64,000 nt of DNA from Candidatus Neomicrothrix sp. UBA881 (lineage in GTDB: Bacteria; Actinomycetota; Acidimicrobiia; Acidimicrobiales; MedAcidi-G1), in the NCBI GenBank assembly GCA_002294285.1, contig DBFL01000061.1, positions 9,955 through 73,954 on the forward strand. The letters are read 5' to 3'. Position numbers and translations under genes: made by a program. Of this stretch, positions 9,169 through 18,250 are shown piece after piece. Positions within the stretch are counted from its first letter, which is position 1. Each line of letters begins with the position of its first letter. A model generated the notes under the pieces. That model was given only the letters and a program-made list of their open reading frames with translations, did no database searches and was not told the origin of the DNA.

Positions 9169-10521
9169 ATGCCCCATCACGATCTTTTAATAATCGGTGC
9201 CGGCTCCGGTAACACGATAATTGGCCCAGAGCACGATCATCTTGACATTGCAATCGCCGAGCCTGCTGAATTCGGTGGAACTTGCATGAACCGTGGATGC
9301 ATACCTTCGAAAATGCTTATTTACGCAGCGGATCTGGCACTTAATGCTGAAAATGCAAGGGAGCTTGGCGTAAATTCTTCATTATCAAATGTCGATTGGA
9401 CGGGAATCCAAGAACGGATTTTCGGACGGATCGACCCAATTGCGGAAGCGGGTCTTCAGTACAGAAAAAGCCTCGAAAATGTAACCGTTTACCGTGATAA
9501 GGCTAATTTCCTTTCAGATAAAACTCTTGGCATATCAGGAAATGAAGTCACGGCTGATCAGATAGTTATTTCGGCAGGGGCCAATCCAGTTGTTCCAGAG
9601 TTCAAAGGGTTGAGTGACACACCTTTTCATACTTCCGATTCGATTATGAGAATAACTTCTTTACCTAAGCGACTAGTGATCATAGGTGGTGGGTTTATCG
9701 CTATAGAGATGGCTCATATTTTTGGAGCTTTCGGTTCTGAAGTGATAATTATCTTGAGAGGTGAAGAGTTTCTCAGCGAAGCTGACTGTTCTATCAGGGA
9801 AAGAATCACCGAGATTTATTCGGACAGGTTTACTGTTTACTTTTCTGAAGAGATCGAGCATGTTTCATACAACGAAGAATTCGTTATTGAACTTAAAAAA
9901 GGCGGAACTCTTGCAGCTGATCAGCTTTTAATAGCGACAGGTCGAGCTCCTAATACTGAATTTCTTGATCCTCAAAAAGGCGGTATTGAATGTGACAACG
10001 ACGGCTACGTATTAACTGATGAATATTTGCGCACTTCCTCAGAAGGGGTTTGGGCTTTAGGTGATGTCACAAATCCTCTTCAACTTAAGCACACTGCAAA
10101 CGCGGAAGCGAGAGTTGTAGCGCATAATCTCTTGAACAGCGACAATTTGATTAAAATCGACCGATCTGTTATCCCTAAGGCGGTTTTCGGTAATCCTCAA
10201 ATAGCTACTGTGGGCTTCACTGAAGATGAGTTGTTGCAGAAAAATATTCCATACTCAAAATCCATACGGAGTTACTCGGACACCGCGTTCGGATGGGCAA
10301 TGGAAGATGAGCAGGGATTTGTTAAATTATTGACCGACCCTAGCAGCCAACTTCTTTTGGGTGCACACATCATTGGTTATCAGGCCTCCATTCTCATACA
10401 GCAATTAGTTACAGCAATGAGCGTCTCGATTACAGTTGAAGAATTGGCGAAAAATCAGCTTTATATCCACCCCGCTCTTACTGAGGTAGTCGAACAAGCA
10501 TTGCTTGGTTTTGAGGAATAA
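9169..10521 (+). CDS. mtr: Mycothione reductase
   Basis: A 450-residue flavoprotein disulfide reductase that regenerates mycothiol from mycothione with NADPH. It has the N-terminal FAD motif IIGAGSGN, the redox-active pair in GGTCMNRGCIPSKM (Cys about residues 39 and 44), a second nucleotide fold IIGGGFIAIEMAH, the ALGDV FAD segment and the C-terminal active-site HPALTEVVEQAL. GSGN and FGRIDPIAEAG are typical of mycothione reductase and differ from dihydrolipoamide dehydrogenase. Mycothiol is confined to Actinobacteria, so this supports the taxonomy. It follows the acyl-CoA dehydrogenases by four bases. Confidence 0.85.
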   Translation: MPHHDLLIIGAGSGNTIIGPEHDHLDIAIAEPAEFGGTCMNRGCIPSKMLIYAADLALNAENARELGVNSSLSNVDWTGIQERIFGRIDPIAEAGLQYRKSLENVTVYRDKANFLSDKTLGISGNEVTADQIVISAGANPVVPEFKGLSDTPFHTSDSIMRITSLPKRLVIIGGGFIAIEMAHIFGAFGSEVIIILRGEEFLSEADCSIRERITEIYSDRFTVYFSEEIEHVSYNEEFVIELKKGGTLAADQLLIATGRAPNTEFLDPQKGGIECDNDGYVLTDEYLRTSSEGVWALGDVTNPLQLKHTANAEARVVAHNLLNSDNLIKIDRSVIPKAVFGNPQIATVGFTEDELLQKNIPYSKSIRSYSDTAFGWAMEDEQGFVKLLTDPSSQLLLGAHIIGYQASILIQQLVTAMSVSITVEELAKNQLYIHPALTEVVEQALLGFEE

Positions 10522-10536
10522 TCTGACTGGAGAGAA

Positions 10537-11397
10537 ATGAAAAATTTAACTGGAAAAACAGCTCTAATTACCGGCGGGGCCTCTGGTATAGGTCTCGCAA
10601 TAGGTCGACGTTTAGCGGAATCTGGAATGAAAATTGCACTCGCTGATATTGAAACCCCAATTCTAGAAGAAGCAGTGTCCGAGTTGAAAGAACTCAATTA
10701 TGAAGCAATTGGAATTCAATGCGACGTGAGCGATCTGGATTCTATGAAAGGTATGAAAAGTCAAATTGCCGAGACTTTTGGAAATCCTGAATTGATTTGC
10801 CTTAATGCAGGTGTTGGATTCGGAGCTTCTATATCTGAAGCGACAATTGGTGACTGGGAGTGGGTAATCGGAGTCAACTTGTGGGGAATTATAAACGGTT
10901 TGAATCTTTTCCTTCCTGCCTTACGTGAAATGGATGAAGGACATGTGGTTATTACGGCATCAATCGCTGGGCATGTATCGATACCTAACCTTGGTCCGTA
11001 CAACGCGACAAAATTTGCTGCGGTTACAATCGCTGAGACACTGCACCATGAACTAAGGGCTGACAATTCTGCTGTTGGGGTAAGCTGCCTTTGTCCGGGA
11101 TTTGTAGCAACAAACATTTTTAACTCGGAGAGGAACCGACCTGAAAATTTTGTTAAAGATTCCTCATTTGATCTATCTGACGCTGATCTTCTTCAAAGAG
11201 AGGCATTTATGGAATGGATCAACGCTAACGCCAAGCAACCGTCTGAGGTAGCTGAACTTGTATACGAAGCGATTTCAAATGACAAGTTCTGGATTTTTAC
11301 TGATGATCAACACATAGGTGCAGTTAATTCCCGACATTCTTCAATAATTACTGGCGACGAACTGCCTGAACCCTCAGCCCTTGTAACAGATCTTTAA
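10537..11397 (+). CDS. SDR family oxidoreductase
   Basis: A 286-residue short-chain dehydrogenase with TGGASGIG at residues 12-19, LADIE after the second strand (acidic, NAD-type), CLNAGVGFG near residue 90, the active-site serine in ITASIAG, and YNATKFA giving Y-x-x-x-K. The C-terminal extension containing FWIFTDDQHIGAVNSR is typical of a group often annotated only as SDR in actinobacteria. It lies 15 bases after mtr with a GGAGAG ribosome binding site, and ends by overlapping the convergent acyl-CoA ligase gene by four bases. The substrate is unknown. Confidence 0.86.
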   Translation: MKNLTGKTALITGGASGIGLAIGRRLAESGMKIALADIETPILEEAVSELKELNYEAIGIQCDVSDLDSMKGMKSQIAETFGNPELICLNAGVGFGASISEATIGDWEWVIGVNLWGIINGLNLFLPALREMDEGHVVITASIAGHVSIPNLGPYNATKFAAVTIAETLHHELRADNSAVGVSCLCPGFVATNIFNSERNRPENFVKDSSFDLSDADLLQREAFMEWINANAKQPSEVAELVYEAISNDKFWIFTDDQHIGAVNSRHSSIITGDELPEPSALVTDL

Positions 11398-13022
11398 ATC
11401 GGCGCATTTTCAGCTGTCTTACGAGCCCACCTATAATCAGATTTACCATTGGGTCCTCTTTTAAGTTTTTCAACAAAAACTATACTTTTAGGCACTTTGT
11501 AGCCAGCCAACCTCTTTTTTGCATCGTTGATAATTTCCAACTCGCTGATTATCTCACCATCTTTAATTTCTACGACTGCTGCCACTGCTTCTCCCCACCG
11601 ATCATCAGGTAAACCCACAACGTTACAGTCAATTATTTTGGGGTTTATCTTCAAAGCTTCTTCAACTTCTTCAGGAAAAACTTTCTCTCCGCCTGTATTT
11701 ATGCATTCTGACCCTCTACCCAAAAGTGTAATTGAACCATCTTTTTCGACAGATGCCCAATCTCCCGGTATCGACCATCTTCTACCATTTATAGTTGGAA
11801 AAGTTTCCTCTGTTTTCTCATGATCTTTGTAATACCCCACCGGCAACGGGTAACCCAAAGCAAGTTTTCCTATCTGCTTAGATCCTGGTTCAACTTCTTG
11901 TCCATCTTCTCTGAGGACTTTTGTGTGTTTGCCGAGATAAAACCTTGCTGTTCCAGTGTCTTTTCTTTTTCGTGAAGTTACCTGTTTGCCCATTCCGGTT
12001 CCTTCACTGGAACCTAAAGCGTCCAAAATAGTGCAACTGTGTAAATTTAGTAGTCGTTCTTTCAACGGAGCGCTAAACATGACACCAGAAGACATCACAA
12101 GGCGGAGTGAAGAAATATCCCAACTTCTACCATCTGCAACGGATCTCTCGAGTTCATCAATCATCGGTCGGGCGAATGCATCGCCGACAATCGTGAGCAT
12201 CGTTATTTTGAACTTTTCGACTGTTTCCCATAGTTCCTTGGCATTAAATGTCTTAGAGGCAAGAGTCGCTACTAGACCTCCATGCATATGCGTGCTCAAT
12301 GCAGTCAGACTTGACGTCCCGTGCATAAGCGGAGCAGCGCAAAGTTGTCTTATTTCTTTTCCAGATCCAGTGACTCGTTTCGCAAGATCGCCTGCATCGC
12401 GTGGGGTTTCTGGGATTTCTTCACCTAGTGAGCGAAAAGTTTCTCCCATACCGCCAATGAGCCCAGAATGAGACCACATAACAGCTTTTGGACTTCCGGT
12501 GGTGCCTCCTGTGTAAAGGAACCATAGATCATCACTGGATCTTTCAAATCTCTCTAAAGGATCGTTGCTGATTGCGTCTTTATAAGACATAAACCAATCT
12601 TCGTTTGCCCCCTCTCCTATCCTTACGAAAGCTTTGAGTTTCGGACATTTTGCGCGAACCGAGTCAACCCTTTCAGTCAAACTAGAGTCGAACAATATTG
12701 CTTCAGCGTCAGAATTATTCAAAATGTAAGCGAGTTCTTCGTCTAAATATCGATAATTAACATTTGCTGGAATAGCTCTCAATTTGAAAGCTGCAAACTG
12801 ACCTTCTAGATATTCCGGCCCGTTATAACAATAAAAAGCTACTTTTGAATCTCGTTTCAAACCTTTTTCATAAAATGTTCTTGCTAAAGAAGCAGAATTT
12901 CTTTCAAATTCTTTCCATGTGGTTGAAGTTTCAAGAGTAGAAATTGCCGGCAGATCGCCTATTTGATCGGCTATTGCCTCCCAGGCGTTAGCGATGTTTA
13001 AATTCCCATATGTTGCTGACAC
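11394..13022 (-). CDS. Acyl-CoA synthetase (AMP-forming, FadD type)
   Basis: A 542-residue adenylate-forming ligase that activates a carboxylic acid with ATP and CoA. The P-loop-like motif LYTGGTTGSPKAVMWSH is near residue 170, the A5 region LDALGSSEGTGMG near 335, the IPGDWASVEKDG hinge segment near 430, and the C-terminal lysine lies in RGPNGKSDYRWA. The YRWA ending recalls FadD19-like steroid side-chain ligases of mycobacteria, which would suit the surrounding dehydrogenases, but that is from memory. It starts with GTG at 13022 and diverges from aroC. Confidence 0.87.
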   Translation of the reverse strand: MSATYGNLNIANAWEAIADQIGDLPAISTLETSTTWKEFERNSASLARTFYEKGLKRDSKVAFYCYNGPEYLEGQFAAFKLRAIPANVNYRYLDEELAYILNNSDAEAILFDSSLTERVDSVRAKCPKLKAFVRIGEGANEDWFMSYKDAISNDPLERFERSSDDLWFLYTGGTTGSPKAVMWSHSGLIGGMGETFRSLGEEIPETPRDAGDLAKRVTGSGKEIRQLCAAPLMHGTSSLTALSTHMHGGLVATLASKTFNAKELWETVEKFKITMLTIVGDAFARPMIDELERSVADGRSWDISSLRLVMSSGVMFSAPLKERLLNLHSCTILDALGSSEGTGMGKQVTSRKRKDTGTARFYLGKHTKVLREDGQEVEPGSKQIGKLALGYPLPVGYYKDHEKTEETFPTINGRRWSIPGDWASVEKDGSITLLGRGSECINTGGEKVFPEEVEEALKINPKIIDCNVVGLPDDRWGEAVAAVVEIKDGEIISELEIINDAKKRLAGYKVPKSIVFVEKLKRGPNGKSDYRWARKTAENAPI

Positions 13023-13076
13023 ACTTTGAGGGTATCGCAGTCATTTAATGAGACCTAGCCTGCCGCTAAAGCCCTC

Positions 13077-13088
13077 TATGATCTATAT
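13077..13088 (+). promoter_or_regulatory. Possible leaderless promoter of aroC
   Basis: TATGAT at 13077-13082 is a near-consensus -10 ending six bases before the ATG of aroC at 13089. Transcription would then begin at or next to the start codon, giving a leaderless mRNA. No ribosome binding site is visible between them. The -35 region is poor. Confidence 0.4.
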
Positions 13089-14174
13089 ATGGGAAATAGT
13101 TTCGGTTCTTTGTTTAAAATTTCCACATGGGGTGAAAGCCACGGTGGCGGTGTAGGTGTAGTCATTGATGGATGTCCACCTTTGTTAGCTTTAAATGAAG
13201 TTGATATTCAACGTGATCTCGACAGGCGTCGTCCTGGGCAAAGTAAAATTACAACCCAGCGGGATGAGACAGATAATGCTGAGATACTCTCTGGTGTGTT
13301 CGAGGGAAAAACACTCGGCACTCCGATTGCAATTCTTGTCAGAAATGAAGACGCAAAACCGGAAGCTTACGAGCATTTGAAAAATACCTACCGTCCTTCT
13401 CATGCTGATTTCACTTATGATGCAAAATTTGGTATCCGTAACTGGCAAGGAGGAGGTCGCTCTAGTGCTAGAGAGACAATAGGAAGAGTAGCGGCAGGTG
13501 CAGTTGCTAGAAAGCTTTTAGATGAAACGACCGATGTGGAAGTTATTGCTTGGGTTTCACAGATCCATGACATAAAAGCTGATGTTGATACTGAAAATGT
13601 TAATTTTGATGAAATTGAAGCACAAATAACTCGTTGCCCTGACACCGAAGCGTCAGCAGCAATGGTTAAAAAAATCACAGAAGCAAAAAAAGCTGGTGAT
13701 TCCCTTGGTGGAATAGTGACATGTTTAATTCGAGGAGTTCCTGCAGGCTTAGGGGCTCCCGTTTTTGACAGGATCGAAGCTGATCTAGCAAAAGGGATGC
13801 TTTCGCTACCTGCCACAAAAGGTTTCGAGATAGGAAGTGGATTTTCTTCTGTACTCATGAAAGGTAGCGAACACAACGACGAATTTGCACCTGGTGAAAA
13901 AAATCCAATAACTAAAACGAATAATTCAGGAGGAGTTCAGGGAGGAATAACAAACGGTTCTGAAATAATTTTCCGTGTTGCTTTTAAACCTACAGCCACA
14001 ATTTCAAGCACGCAGGAAACGGTCGACAACGAAAATAATCCCGTAAGTCTCGAAGCGAAAGGGAGACACGACCCTTGTGTTTTACCCAGAGCAGTACCTA
14101 TGGTTGAAGCCATGTCTCTTCTCGTTATTGCTGACCATTGGCTGCGAGATAAATCAGTGCGCGTTTTGGATTGA
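13089..14174 (+). CDS. aroC: Chorismate synthase
   Basis: A 361-residue FMN-dependent enzyme of the shikimate pathway converting EPSP to chorismate. Family signatures are clear: [45 protein letters not shown], and the C-terminal [13 protein letters not shown]. The opening [21 protein letters not shown] is the form I associate with cyanobacteria and planctomycete-like lineages; most actinobacterial enzymes begin M(L)RW.TAGESHG. It is not beside other shikimate genes. A chorismate mutase occurs separately at 63394. Confidence 0.95.
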   Translation: MGNSFGSLFKISTWGESHGGGVGVVIDGCPPLLALNEVDIQRDLDRRRPGQSKITTQRDETDNAEILSGVFEGKTLGTPIAILVRNEDAKPEAYEHLKNTYRPSHADFTYDAKFGIRNWQGGGRSSARETIGRVAAGAVARKLLDETTDVEVIAWVSQIHDIKADVDTENVNFDEIEAQITRCPDTEASAAMVKKITEAKKAGDSLGGIVTCLIRGVPAGLGAPVFDRIEADLAKGMLSLPATKGFEIGSGFSSVLMKGSEHNDEFAPGEKNPITKTNNSGGVQGGITNGSEIIFRVAFKPTATISSTQETVDNENNPVSLEAKGRHDPCVLPRAVPMVEAMSLLVIADHWLRDKSVRVLD

Positions 14175-14215
14175 TGAAATTTTCCTTTGAAATTAAACTC
14201 AACTGAGGATAAAAA

Positions 14216-15019
14216 ATGAATAATGAAAAAGAATTAGAAGCATCGCAAAGATTCCAAACGAATTTACCCCTCATGCATGAGATGCCTGTTTTTGAAAACG
14301 TTGAGGATGAGAGAAAGCACCGCAAAGAACGTCTAGCTGCAGCATTTAGAATTTTTGGAAGATACGGTTTCAGCGAGGGGGTAGCTGGACATATAACAGC
14401 AAGAGACCCTGAGGAAACTGACTGCTTTTGGGTAAATCCATTCGGAATGAACTTTAGCCATATTTCAGTTTCTGACCTTCTTCTTGTTAACCATAATGGT
14501 GATGTAATTGAAGGAAATTATGCAGTTAACCAGGCAGCATTCGCTATTCATTCTGGAATACATATGGAGAGACCTGAGATTGTTGCAGCTGCGCATTCTC
14601 ACTCAATTTTTGGTAAATCTTTTTCTTCATTAGGCAAAACTCTTGATCCACTGACACAAGACAGTTGTATTTTTTATAACAACCATGTCTTATTTGACGA
14701 TTTCACAGGTGTGGTGCTCGATCCGCTCGAAGGAAAAAGAATTGCCGCAGCTTTGGGAGACTGTAAAGCTGCAATACTGAAAAATCATGGCCTTTTAACT
14801 TTAGGTGAGACAGTCGATGAGGCGCTTTGGCTCTTCGTTACTATGGAAAGAACTTGCCAAGCGCAACTACTTGCAGAAGCAGCCGGAACTACGATTCCTA
14901 TAGATCACGAAACAGCAACGCTTACGAATAATCAGATTGGCAACGCTTTTTCGGGTTGGTTCAGCGCTCAGCCTTTGTTTGACAAAATTTTAGTTGACGA
15001 ACCAGATTTACTTGACTGA
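14216..15019 (+). CDS. Class II aldolase/adducin family protein
   Basis: A 267-residue protein of the metal-dependent class II aldolase fold. The zinc-binding pair AHSHS lies near residues 125-129 and a further histidine in LKNHGLLTLG near 195; GFSEGVAGHITARDPE matches the family's substrate-binding glycine loop. Proteins of this length with EDERKHRKERLAAAFR at the front are usually annotated as adducin-like and have no confirmed activity. The gene lies 41 bases after aroC on the same strand and converges with the nuclease-like gene. The sugar substrate cannot be inferred. Confidence 0.82.
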   Translation: MNNEKELEASQRFQTNLPLMHEMPVFENVEDERKHRKERLAAAFRIFGRYGFSEGVAGHITARDPEETDCFWVNPFGMNFSHISVSDLLLVNHNGDVIEGNYAVNQAAFAIHSGIHMERPEIVAAAHSHSIFGKSFSSLGKTLDPLTQDSCIFYNNHVLFDDFTGVVLDPLEGKRIAAALGDCKAAILKNHGLLTLGETVDEALWLFVTMERTCQAQLLAEAAGTTIPIDHETATLTNNQIGNAFSGWFSAQPLFDKILVDEPDLLD

Positions 15020-15023
15020 TAAA

Positions 15024-15371
15024 TCAAGCCGCATCAGATAAGAAAAGTCTTTCTATATCACTTCTGTAAAGAATACGAATGCTCAAGTCTGGCCTCTGCG
15101 CTTGCAACCTACGTACCTTTCGATTTTTTCTAGTGACAAGCGACTGTTTTAAGGTCGTTACCTCTAGATAGAGATTATGCTCAGGCAAGTAAAAATCAGG
15201 AGTAAATGCTGATCTAGGTTGCCCCGCAGAGTCTCTTTCCAACACGAAAGTCGTAGGTTCGTATTCCCATTTAATTCCGTAAAAATCCAATAATTGGGCT
15301 ATTTTTTCTTCAGACTCATGAGCAAACGAAGAAGAAAGACTTCTATCAGGGAGTTCGTGAACCTCGCTCAT
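15024..15371 (-). CDS. Small PD-(D/E)XK nuclease-like protein of unknown function
   Basis: A 115-residue protein ending the garA/MerR cluster. The core reads IKWEYEPTTFVLE, then FTPDFYLPEHNLYLEVTTLKQ, then a basic RKNRKVRRLQ helix and a LSIRILYRSD strand. The order PDFYLP then LYLEV is that of small PD-(D/E)XK (Vsr-like, DUF559-like) nucleases. The expected lysine two positions after the glutamate is a threonine here (E-V-T), with a lysine three residues further on. It may therefore be a nuclease with a shifted catalytic lysine or an inactive DNA-binding relative. It starts 31 bases after the MerR stop. Confidence 0.55.
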   Translation of the reverse strand: MSEVHELPDRSLSSSFAHESEEKIAQLLDFYGIKWEYEPTTFVLERDSAGQPRSAFTPDFYLPEHNLYLEVTTLKQSLVTRKNRKVRRLQAQRPDLSIRILYRSDIERLFLSDAA

Positions 15372-15402
15372 TTAAGAAACAGTTCCTCCGACCCTATGGC
15401 AA

Positions 15403-15879
15403 CTACTGTGCAATTGCTTGACCGTCATCTTCAATTCCTACACTCGTCTCATCAGCGCCAGGGAAAAGCTCAACTATCTTGGCATCGAGATCTTCCTTGA
15501 CGCCAGCCATGGGTAAAATATTCAACACTCCCTGTCCGTTGTGCAAAAGATCTATAATCTCCTCTTCGCCGCGTTGCACCATTACAGAAGAACCTTGAAT
15601 AACTAAATTCACTTGCACTACATCTTCATCAAGTTTCTCTTCAAGAAATTCGAAAACTCTCCGAATCAAAGCCAAACGGATACCGGCATCAATTAACGCC
15701 TTCACTGCTTTCAACTTGAGTAGATCTCGATATGAGTACCTTCTTCTTGTGCCGCTACCACTAGCGTCAGACAAAGAGGGTCTTATAAGTTCAGTTCTAG
15801 CCCAGTAATCCAATTGCCTGTATGTAATACCTACAATTTTCCTGGCTTCGTCACCGCTATAACCTTGTTCTTTGGACAT
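15403..15879 (-). CDS. MerR family transcriptional regulator (Rv1830-like)
   Basis: A 158-residue regulator with an N-terminal winged helix: YSGDEARKIVGITYRQLDYWARTELIRPS, then GSGTRRRYSYRDLLKLKAVKALIDAGI. It lacks the usual metal-sensing cysteines. The C-terminal part VNLVIQGSSVMVQRGEEEIIDLLHNGQG has the pattern of the mycobacterial Rv1830 family, found next to the bifunctional nuclease gene. Here it again follows that gene (139 bases). The effector is unknown. Confidence 0.83.
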   Translation of the reverse strand: MSKEQGYSGDEARKIVGITYRQLDYWARTELIRPSLSDASGSGTRRRYSYRDLLKLKAVKALIDAGIRLALIRRVFEFLEEKLDEDVVQVNLVIQGSSVMVQRGEEEIIDLLHNGQGVLNILPMAGVKEDLDAKIVELFPGADETSVGIEDDGQAIAQ

Positions 15880-16018
15880 GTTCTTTCCCTCTCCCGCGCG
15901 AAAAACAGGTAAGAACTCGTATTTCGCTCAGAGAACTACATCAGTGTTATTCTACATGATAGGGGTTTACAGCCTTCAGGTCAACAATTCAACCGAACAA
16001 GACTTTGGCTTTTTAGTC

Positions 16019-16507
16019 TTAACCCGCGAAATCATCGGGATTTACATTGTCTAAAAACTCTCTAAACTCCTCCACTTGAACATCCGTAACCGGTTCTTCC
16101 TGTTCAGGCGGTGCAATATATCCTGCTTCTTCCAAGACGTCCTCTTCAACAAAAACATCTGCTCCCATGCGAACCGCTAACGCAATTGCATCCGAAGGTC
16201 TTGCGGAAAGGACTTCCACGCCTGCCGGTCCTCGAAGATAGATATCTGAATAAAAAGTTCGATCCCTTAATTGTGTGACCACAACCCTTTCCAAAGTAGC
16301 TGAAAAGGTCTCCAAGACAGTAACGAAAAGGTCATGGGTCATAGGTCTAGGCGGTTCTTGACCTGCGAGAGTCAAACCTATTGCAGTGGCTTCGGGTAAA
16401 CCAATAAATATGGGCAGAAGTCGTTCACCTTCTTTTTCACGCAGAAGGATCACAGGAGTATTGGAAGGCAGAACTTGTTGAACTCCTATTACTATCATTT
16501 CATTCAT
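16019..16507 (-). CDS. Bifunctional nuclease family protein (Rv1829-like)
   Basis: A 162-residue protein of the bifunctional nuclease (BFN/DUF151) family. Typical segments are PVILLREKEGERLLPIFIGLPEATAI, then RPMTHDLF, and LSARPSDAIALAVRMGADVFVEEDVLEEAG. The family was named for plant proteins with RNase and DNase activity; the bacterial role is unclear. I used the ATG at 16507, preceded at good distance by GGAGGGG, rather than the open frame from 16519. It sits between hpt and the second MerR gene. Confidence 0.88.
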   Translation of the reverse strand: MNEMIVIGVQQVLPSNTPVILLREKEGERLLPIFIGLPEATAIGLTLAGQEPPRPMTHDLFVTVLETFSATLERVVVTQLRDRTFYSDIYLRGPAGVEVLSARPSDAIALAVRMGADVFVEEDVLEEAGYIAPPEQEEPVTDVQVEEFREFLDNVNPDDFAG

Positions 16508-16528
16508 CGACCCCTCCAAAACTGCAAA

Positions 16529-17125
16529 CTAGCATTCAACTATTTCTTTACCTTGAGCGATTCTTAGGATTTCATCCACCAATTTAGATTCGCCATTTGC
16601 AAACTCTTCATCTAGAACCGACTGATTAGCTGAAACCACGGAGGGTAGGTTCCTAAACATGCCTAAGTGTTCAATTCCGTAACCGACAATGAAACCCTCT
16701 TGAAGCACAAAGCCCGAATACTCAACTTTGACAGGCAGAACACGTCGATCTGAACGATCAAAGAGTGTGCAAACTCTTACCTCTGCGGGCTGATGAGTCT
16801 CAAGATGGTTTCTCAAAAAATGGAGTCGGAAGCCGGTGTCTACTACATCTTCAACGAGTAAAACATTGCGGCCAGATACATCAATACCCAAGTCTCTTGT
16901 TAGACGAACCCGCCCGGTATTTTCTTTAAATGAAGTCAGAGCAAGAAAATCTATTTCTATTTCATAATTGATCTCTCGCACAAGGTCAGCCAGAAAAGGC
17001 AGGCATCCCTTAAGCACTCCCACTACGACGCCACCATCTTTCAAGTAGTCGTCTAGTTCAGTAGCTAGTTCTCTAACCCTGCATTCAATTTCTTCTTTAT
17101 TCTGTAATAATTTTGGATAATCCAT
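16529..17125 (-). CDS. hpt: Hypoxanthine (guanine) phosphoribosyltransferase
   Basis: A 198-residue purine-salvage enzyme joining hypoxanthine or guanine to PRPP. It has the VGVLKGCLPFLADLVREI loop, the PRPP-binding motif VLLVEDVVDTG near residue 95 and the C-terminal GFIVGYGIEHLGMFRNLP, where HPRTs usually have VGYGLDY.e.yRnLP. Its ATG directly follows the stop of the upstream MerR gene, and it lies inside the conserved garA-MerR-nuclease-MerR cluster, where mycobacteria have no hpt. The replacement of DY by EHL in the base-binding loop is unusual. Confidence 0.86.
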   Translation of the reverse strand: MDYPKLLQNKEEIECRVRELATELDDYLKDGGVVVGVLKGCLPFLADLVREINYEIEIDFLALTSFKENTGRVRLTRDLGIDVSGRNVLLVEDVVDTGFRLHFLRNHLETHQPAEVRVCTLFDRSDRRVLPVKVEYSGFVLQEGFIVGYGIEHLGMFRNLPSVVSANQSVLDEEFANGESKLVDEILRIAQGKEIVEC

Positions 17126-17839
17126 CTACCAAGTTTCTAGTCCATCTAGTGAGAGTTTTAGTAGACACTTGTGAATTTCTCTTCCTAAAGCAACAACTTC
17201 ATTCAACTCTCTCTTCGCTTCAACTCTTGATTTAAGATCCTCGCTTTTAGATTTAGCAGACAACAATTGCTCAATAACGCCTGCTTCTCTTTGAGCGGCG
17301 ACAAGATACATTCTCAAATGTCTAACTTCCATACCAAGTTCAAAAAGGCGCTTTGCCGACCTGACAGTTATCAAGGCTTCACCTTCGAAAATTTGTTTGT
17401 TTCCAACTTTTCGTCCTTTTATTACACCCAATTCATTCAGTTCCTCAATTTTTTCTAATGGAACTCCAGAAGCTTTAGCTAAACCTTTAATGTCTAGACT
17501 TATTCCTGTTGTTATTGGATCTTCTTCAAATTTTCTATCAGAGTCTGACTTTTCAGGAATTTCATCCGTCTCGAAGTCAAAACCCTTCTTATCTAGTCTC
17601 TCTTTAATAGTTTTTAAAGGAACGAAATAGTCTCTTTGTTGCCTTAGAATCCAAACAAGTTTATCCAGATCACTGGTGGAGAACTTTCGATAACCAGACT
17701 CGGTTCTAGTTGGAGTAAGTAACCCTTGCGATTCCAAATAGCGGATCTTTGAAACTGTGATTTGCGGAAACTCTTCGATCAGATTTTCGCAAACCTGACC
17801 TATGTTGAACAACTTCGTTTCGGACAATTCAATCTTCAA
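17126..17839 (-). CDS. MerR family transcriptional regulator (Rv1828/FtsR-like)
   Basis: A 237-residue regulator. The N-terminal MerR winged helix reads FNIGQVCENLIEEFPQITVSKIRYLESQGLLTPTRTESGYRKFSTSDLDKLVWILRQQRDYFVPLKTIKERL. A second MerR-like helical module follows from about residue 110 (KGLAKASGVPLEKIEELNELGVI), then a coiled C-terminus. This double layout and the position after garA match Rv1828 of M. tuberculosis and FtsR of Corynebacterium, an activator of ftsZ. The start is TTG, overlapping nothing and abutting the garA stop. Confidence 0.84.
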   Translation of the reverse strand: MKIELSETKLFNIGQVCENLIEEFPQITVSKIRYLESQGLLTPTRTESGYRKFSTSDLDKLVWILRQQRDYFVPLKTIKERLDKKGFDFETDEIPEKSDSDRKFEEDPITTGISLDIKGLAKASGVPLEKIEELNELGVIKGRKVGNKQIFEGEALITVRSAKRLFELGMEVRHLRMYLVAAQREAGVIEQLLSAKSKSEDLKSRVEAKRELNEVVALGREIHKCLLKLSLDGLETW

Positions 17840-18244
17840 TCAGTTCTGGGCAATTCCGTGAAAAAATACAAGTTTAAATCTCCCTACCTGAAGCACATCA
17901 CCATCTACCAATTCTTCAGACTGGATTCCTTTGGCATTTACGTAAGTGCCATTTAACGACCCCAAATCGGAAACCTTATATTCACTTCCATCTCTTTCAA
18001 TGAGAGCATGCCGTCTTGAAACCGTTACATCATCGAGAAAAATATCTGAATCTTTCCCCCTTCCAATAAGTATAGATTCGGAATCCAAAGCGTACCGTGA
18101 ACCTGACTTAGGGCCAGATTCGATGACAAGTATCCCCGTGTCTACTTCAAATATCTCGCGATCTAAACGGTGAGGGATTTCTGGATCTATTTCGATCGCA
18201 TCTGTTACCTCTTCATCACTAAAGATCTCGTCTTCCCTATTCAC
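17840..18244 (-). CDS. garA: FHA domain protein, GarA/OdhI-like
   Basis: A 134-residue phosphothreonine-binding protein. The FHA domain (about residues 60-125) contains IGRGKDSDIFLDDVTVSRRHALIE and VSDLGSLNGTYVN, nearly identical in pattern to mycobacterial GarA, which controls 2-oxoglutarate dehydrogenase and glutamate enzymes according to its phosphorylation by PknB/PknG. The N-terminal tail here is acidic and carries EEVTDAIEID instead of the ETTS motif with two phosphorylatable threonines, leaving one candidate Thr. It lies between gcvH and the MerR gene as in mycobacteria. Confidence 0.88.
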   Translation of the reverse strand: MNREDEIFSDEEVTDAIEIDPEIPHRLDREIFEVDTGILVIESGPKSGSRYALDSESILIGRGKDSDIFLDDVTVSRRHALIERDGSEYKVSDLGSLNGTYVNAKGIQSEELVDGDVLQVGRFKLVFFHGIAQN

Positions 18245-18250
18245 GAATAG

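Noticed and set aside
11956-12471. Long open frame opposite the acyl-CoA ligase gene
   Set aside because: It is antisense to a well-supported ligase, rich in Ser and without family features, so a shadow frame.
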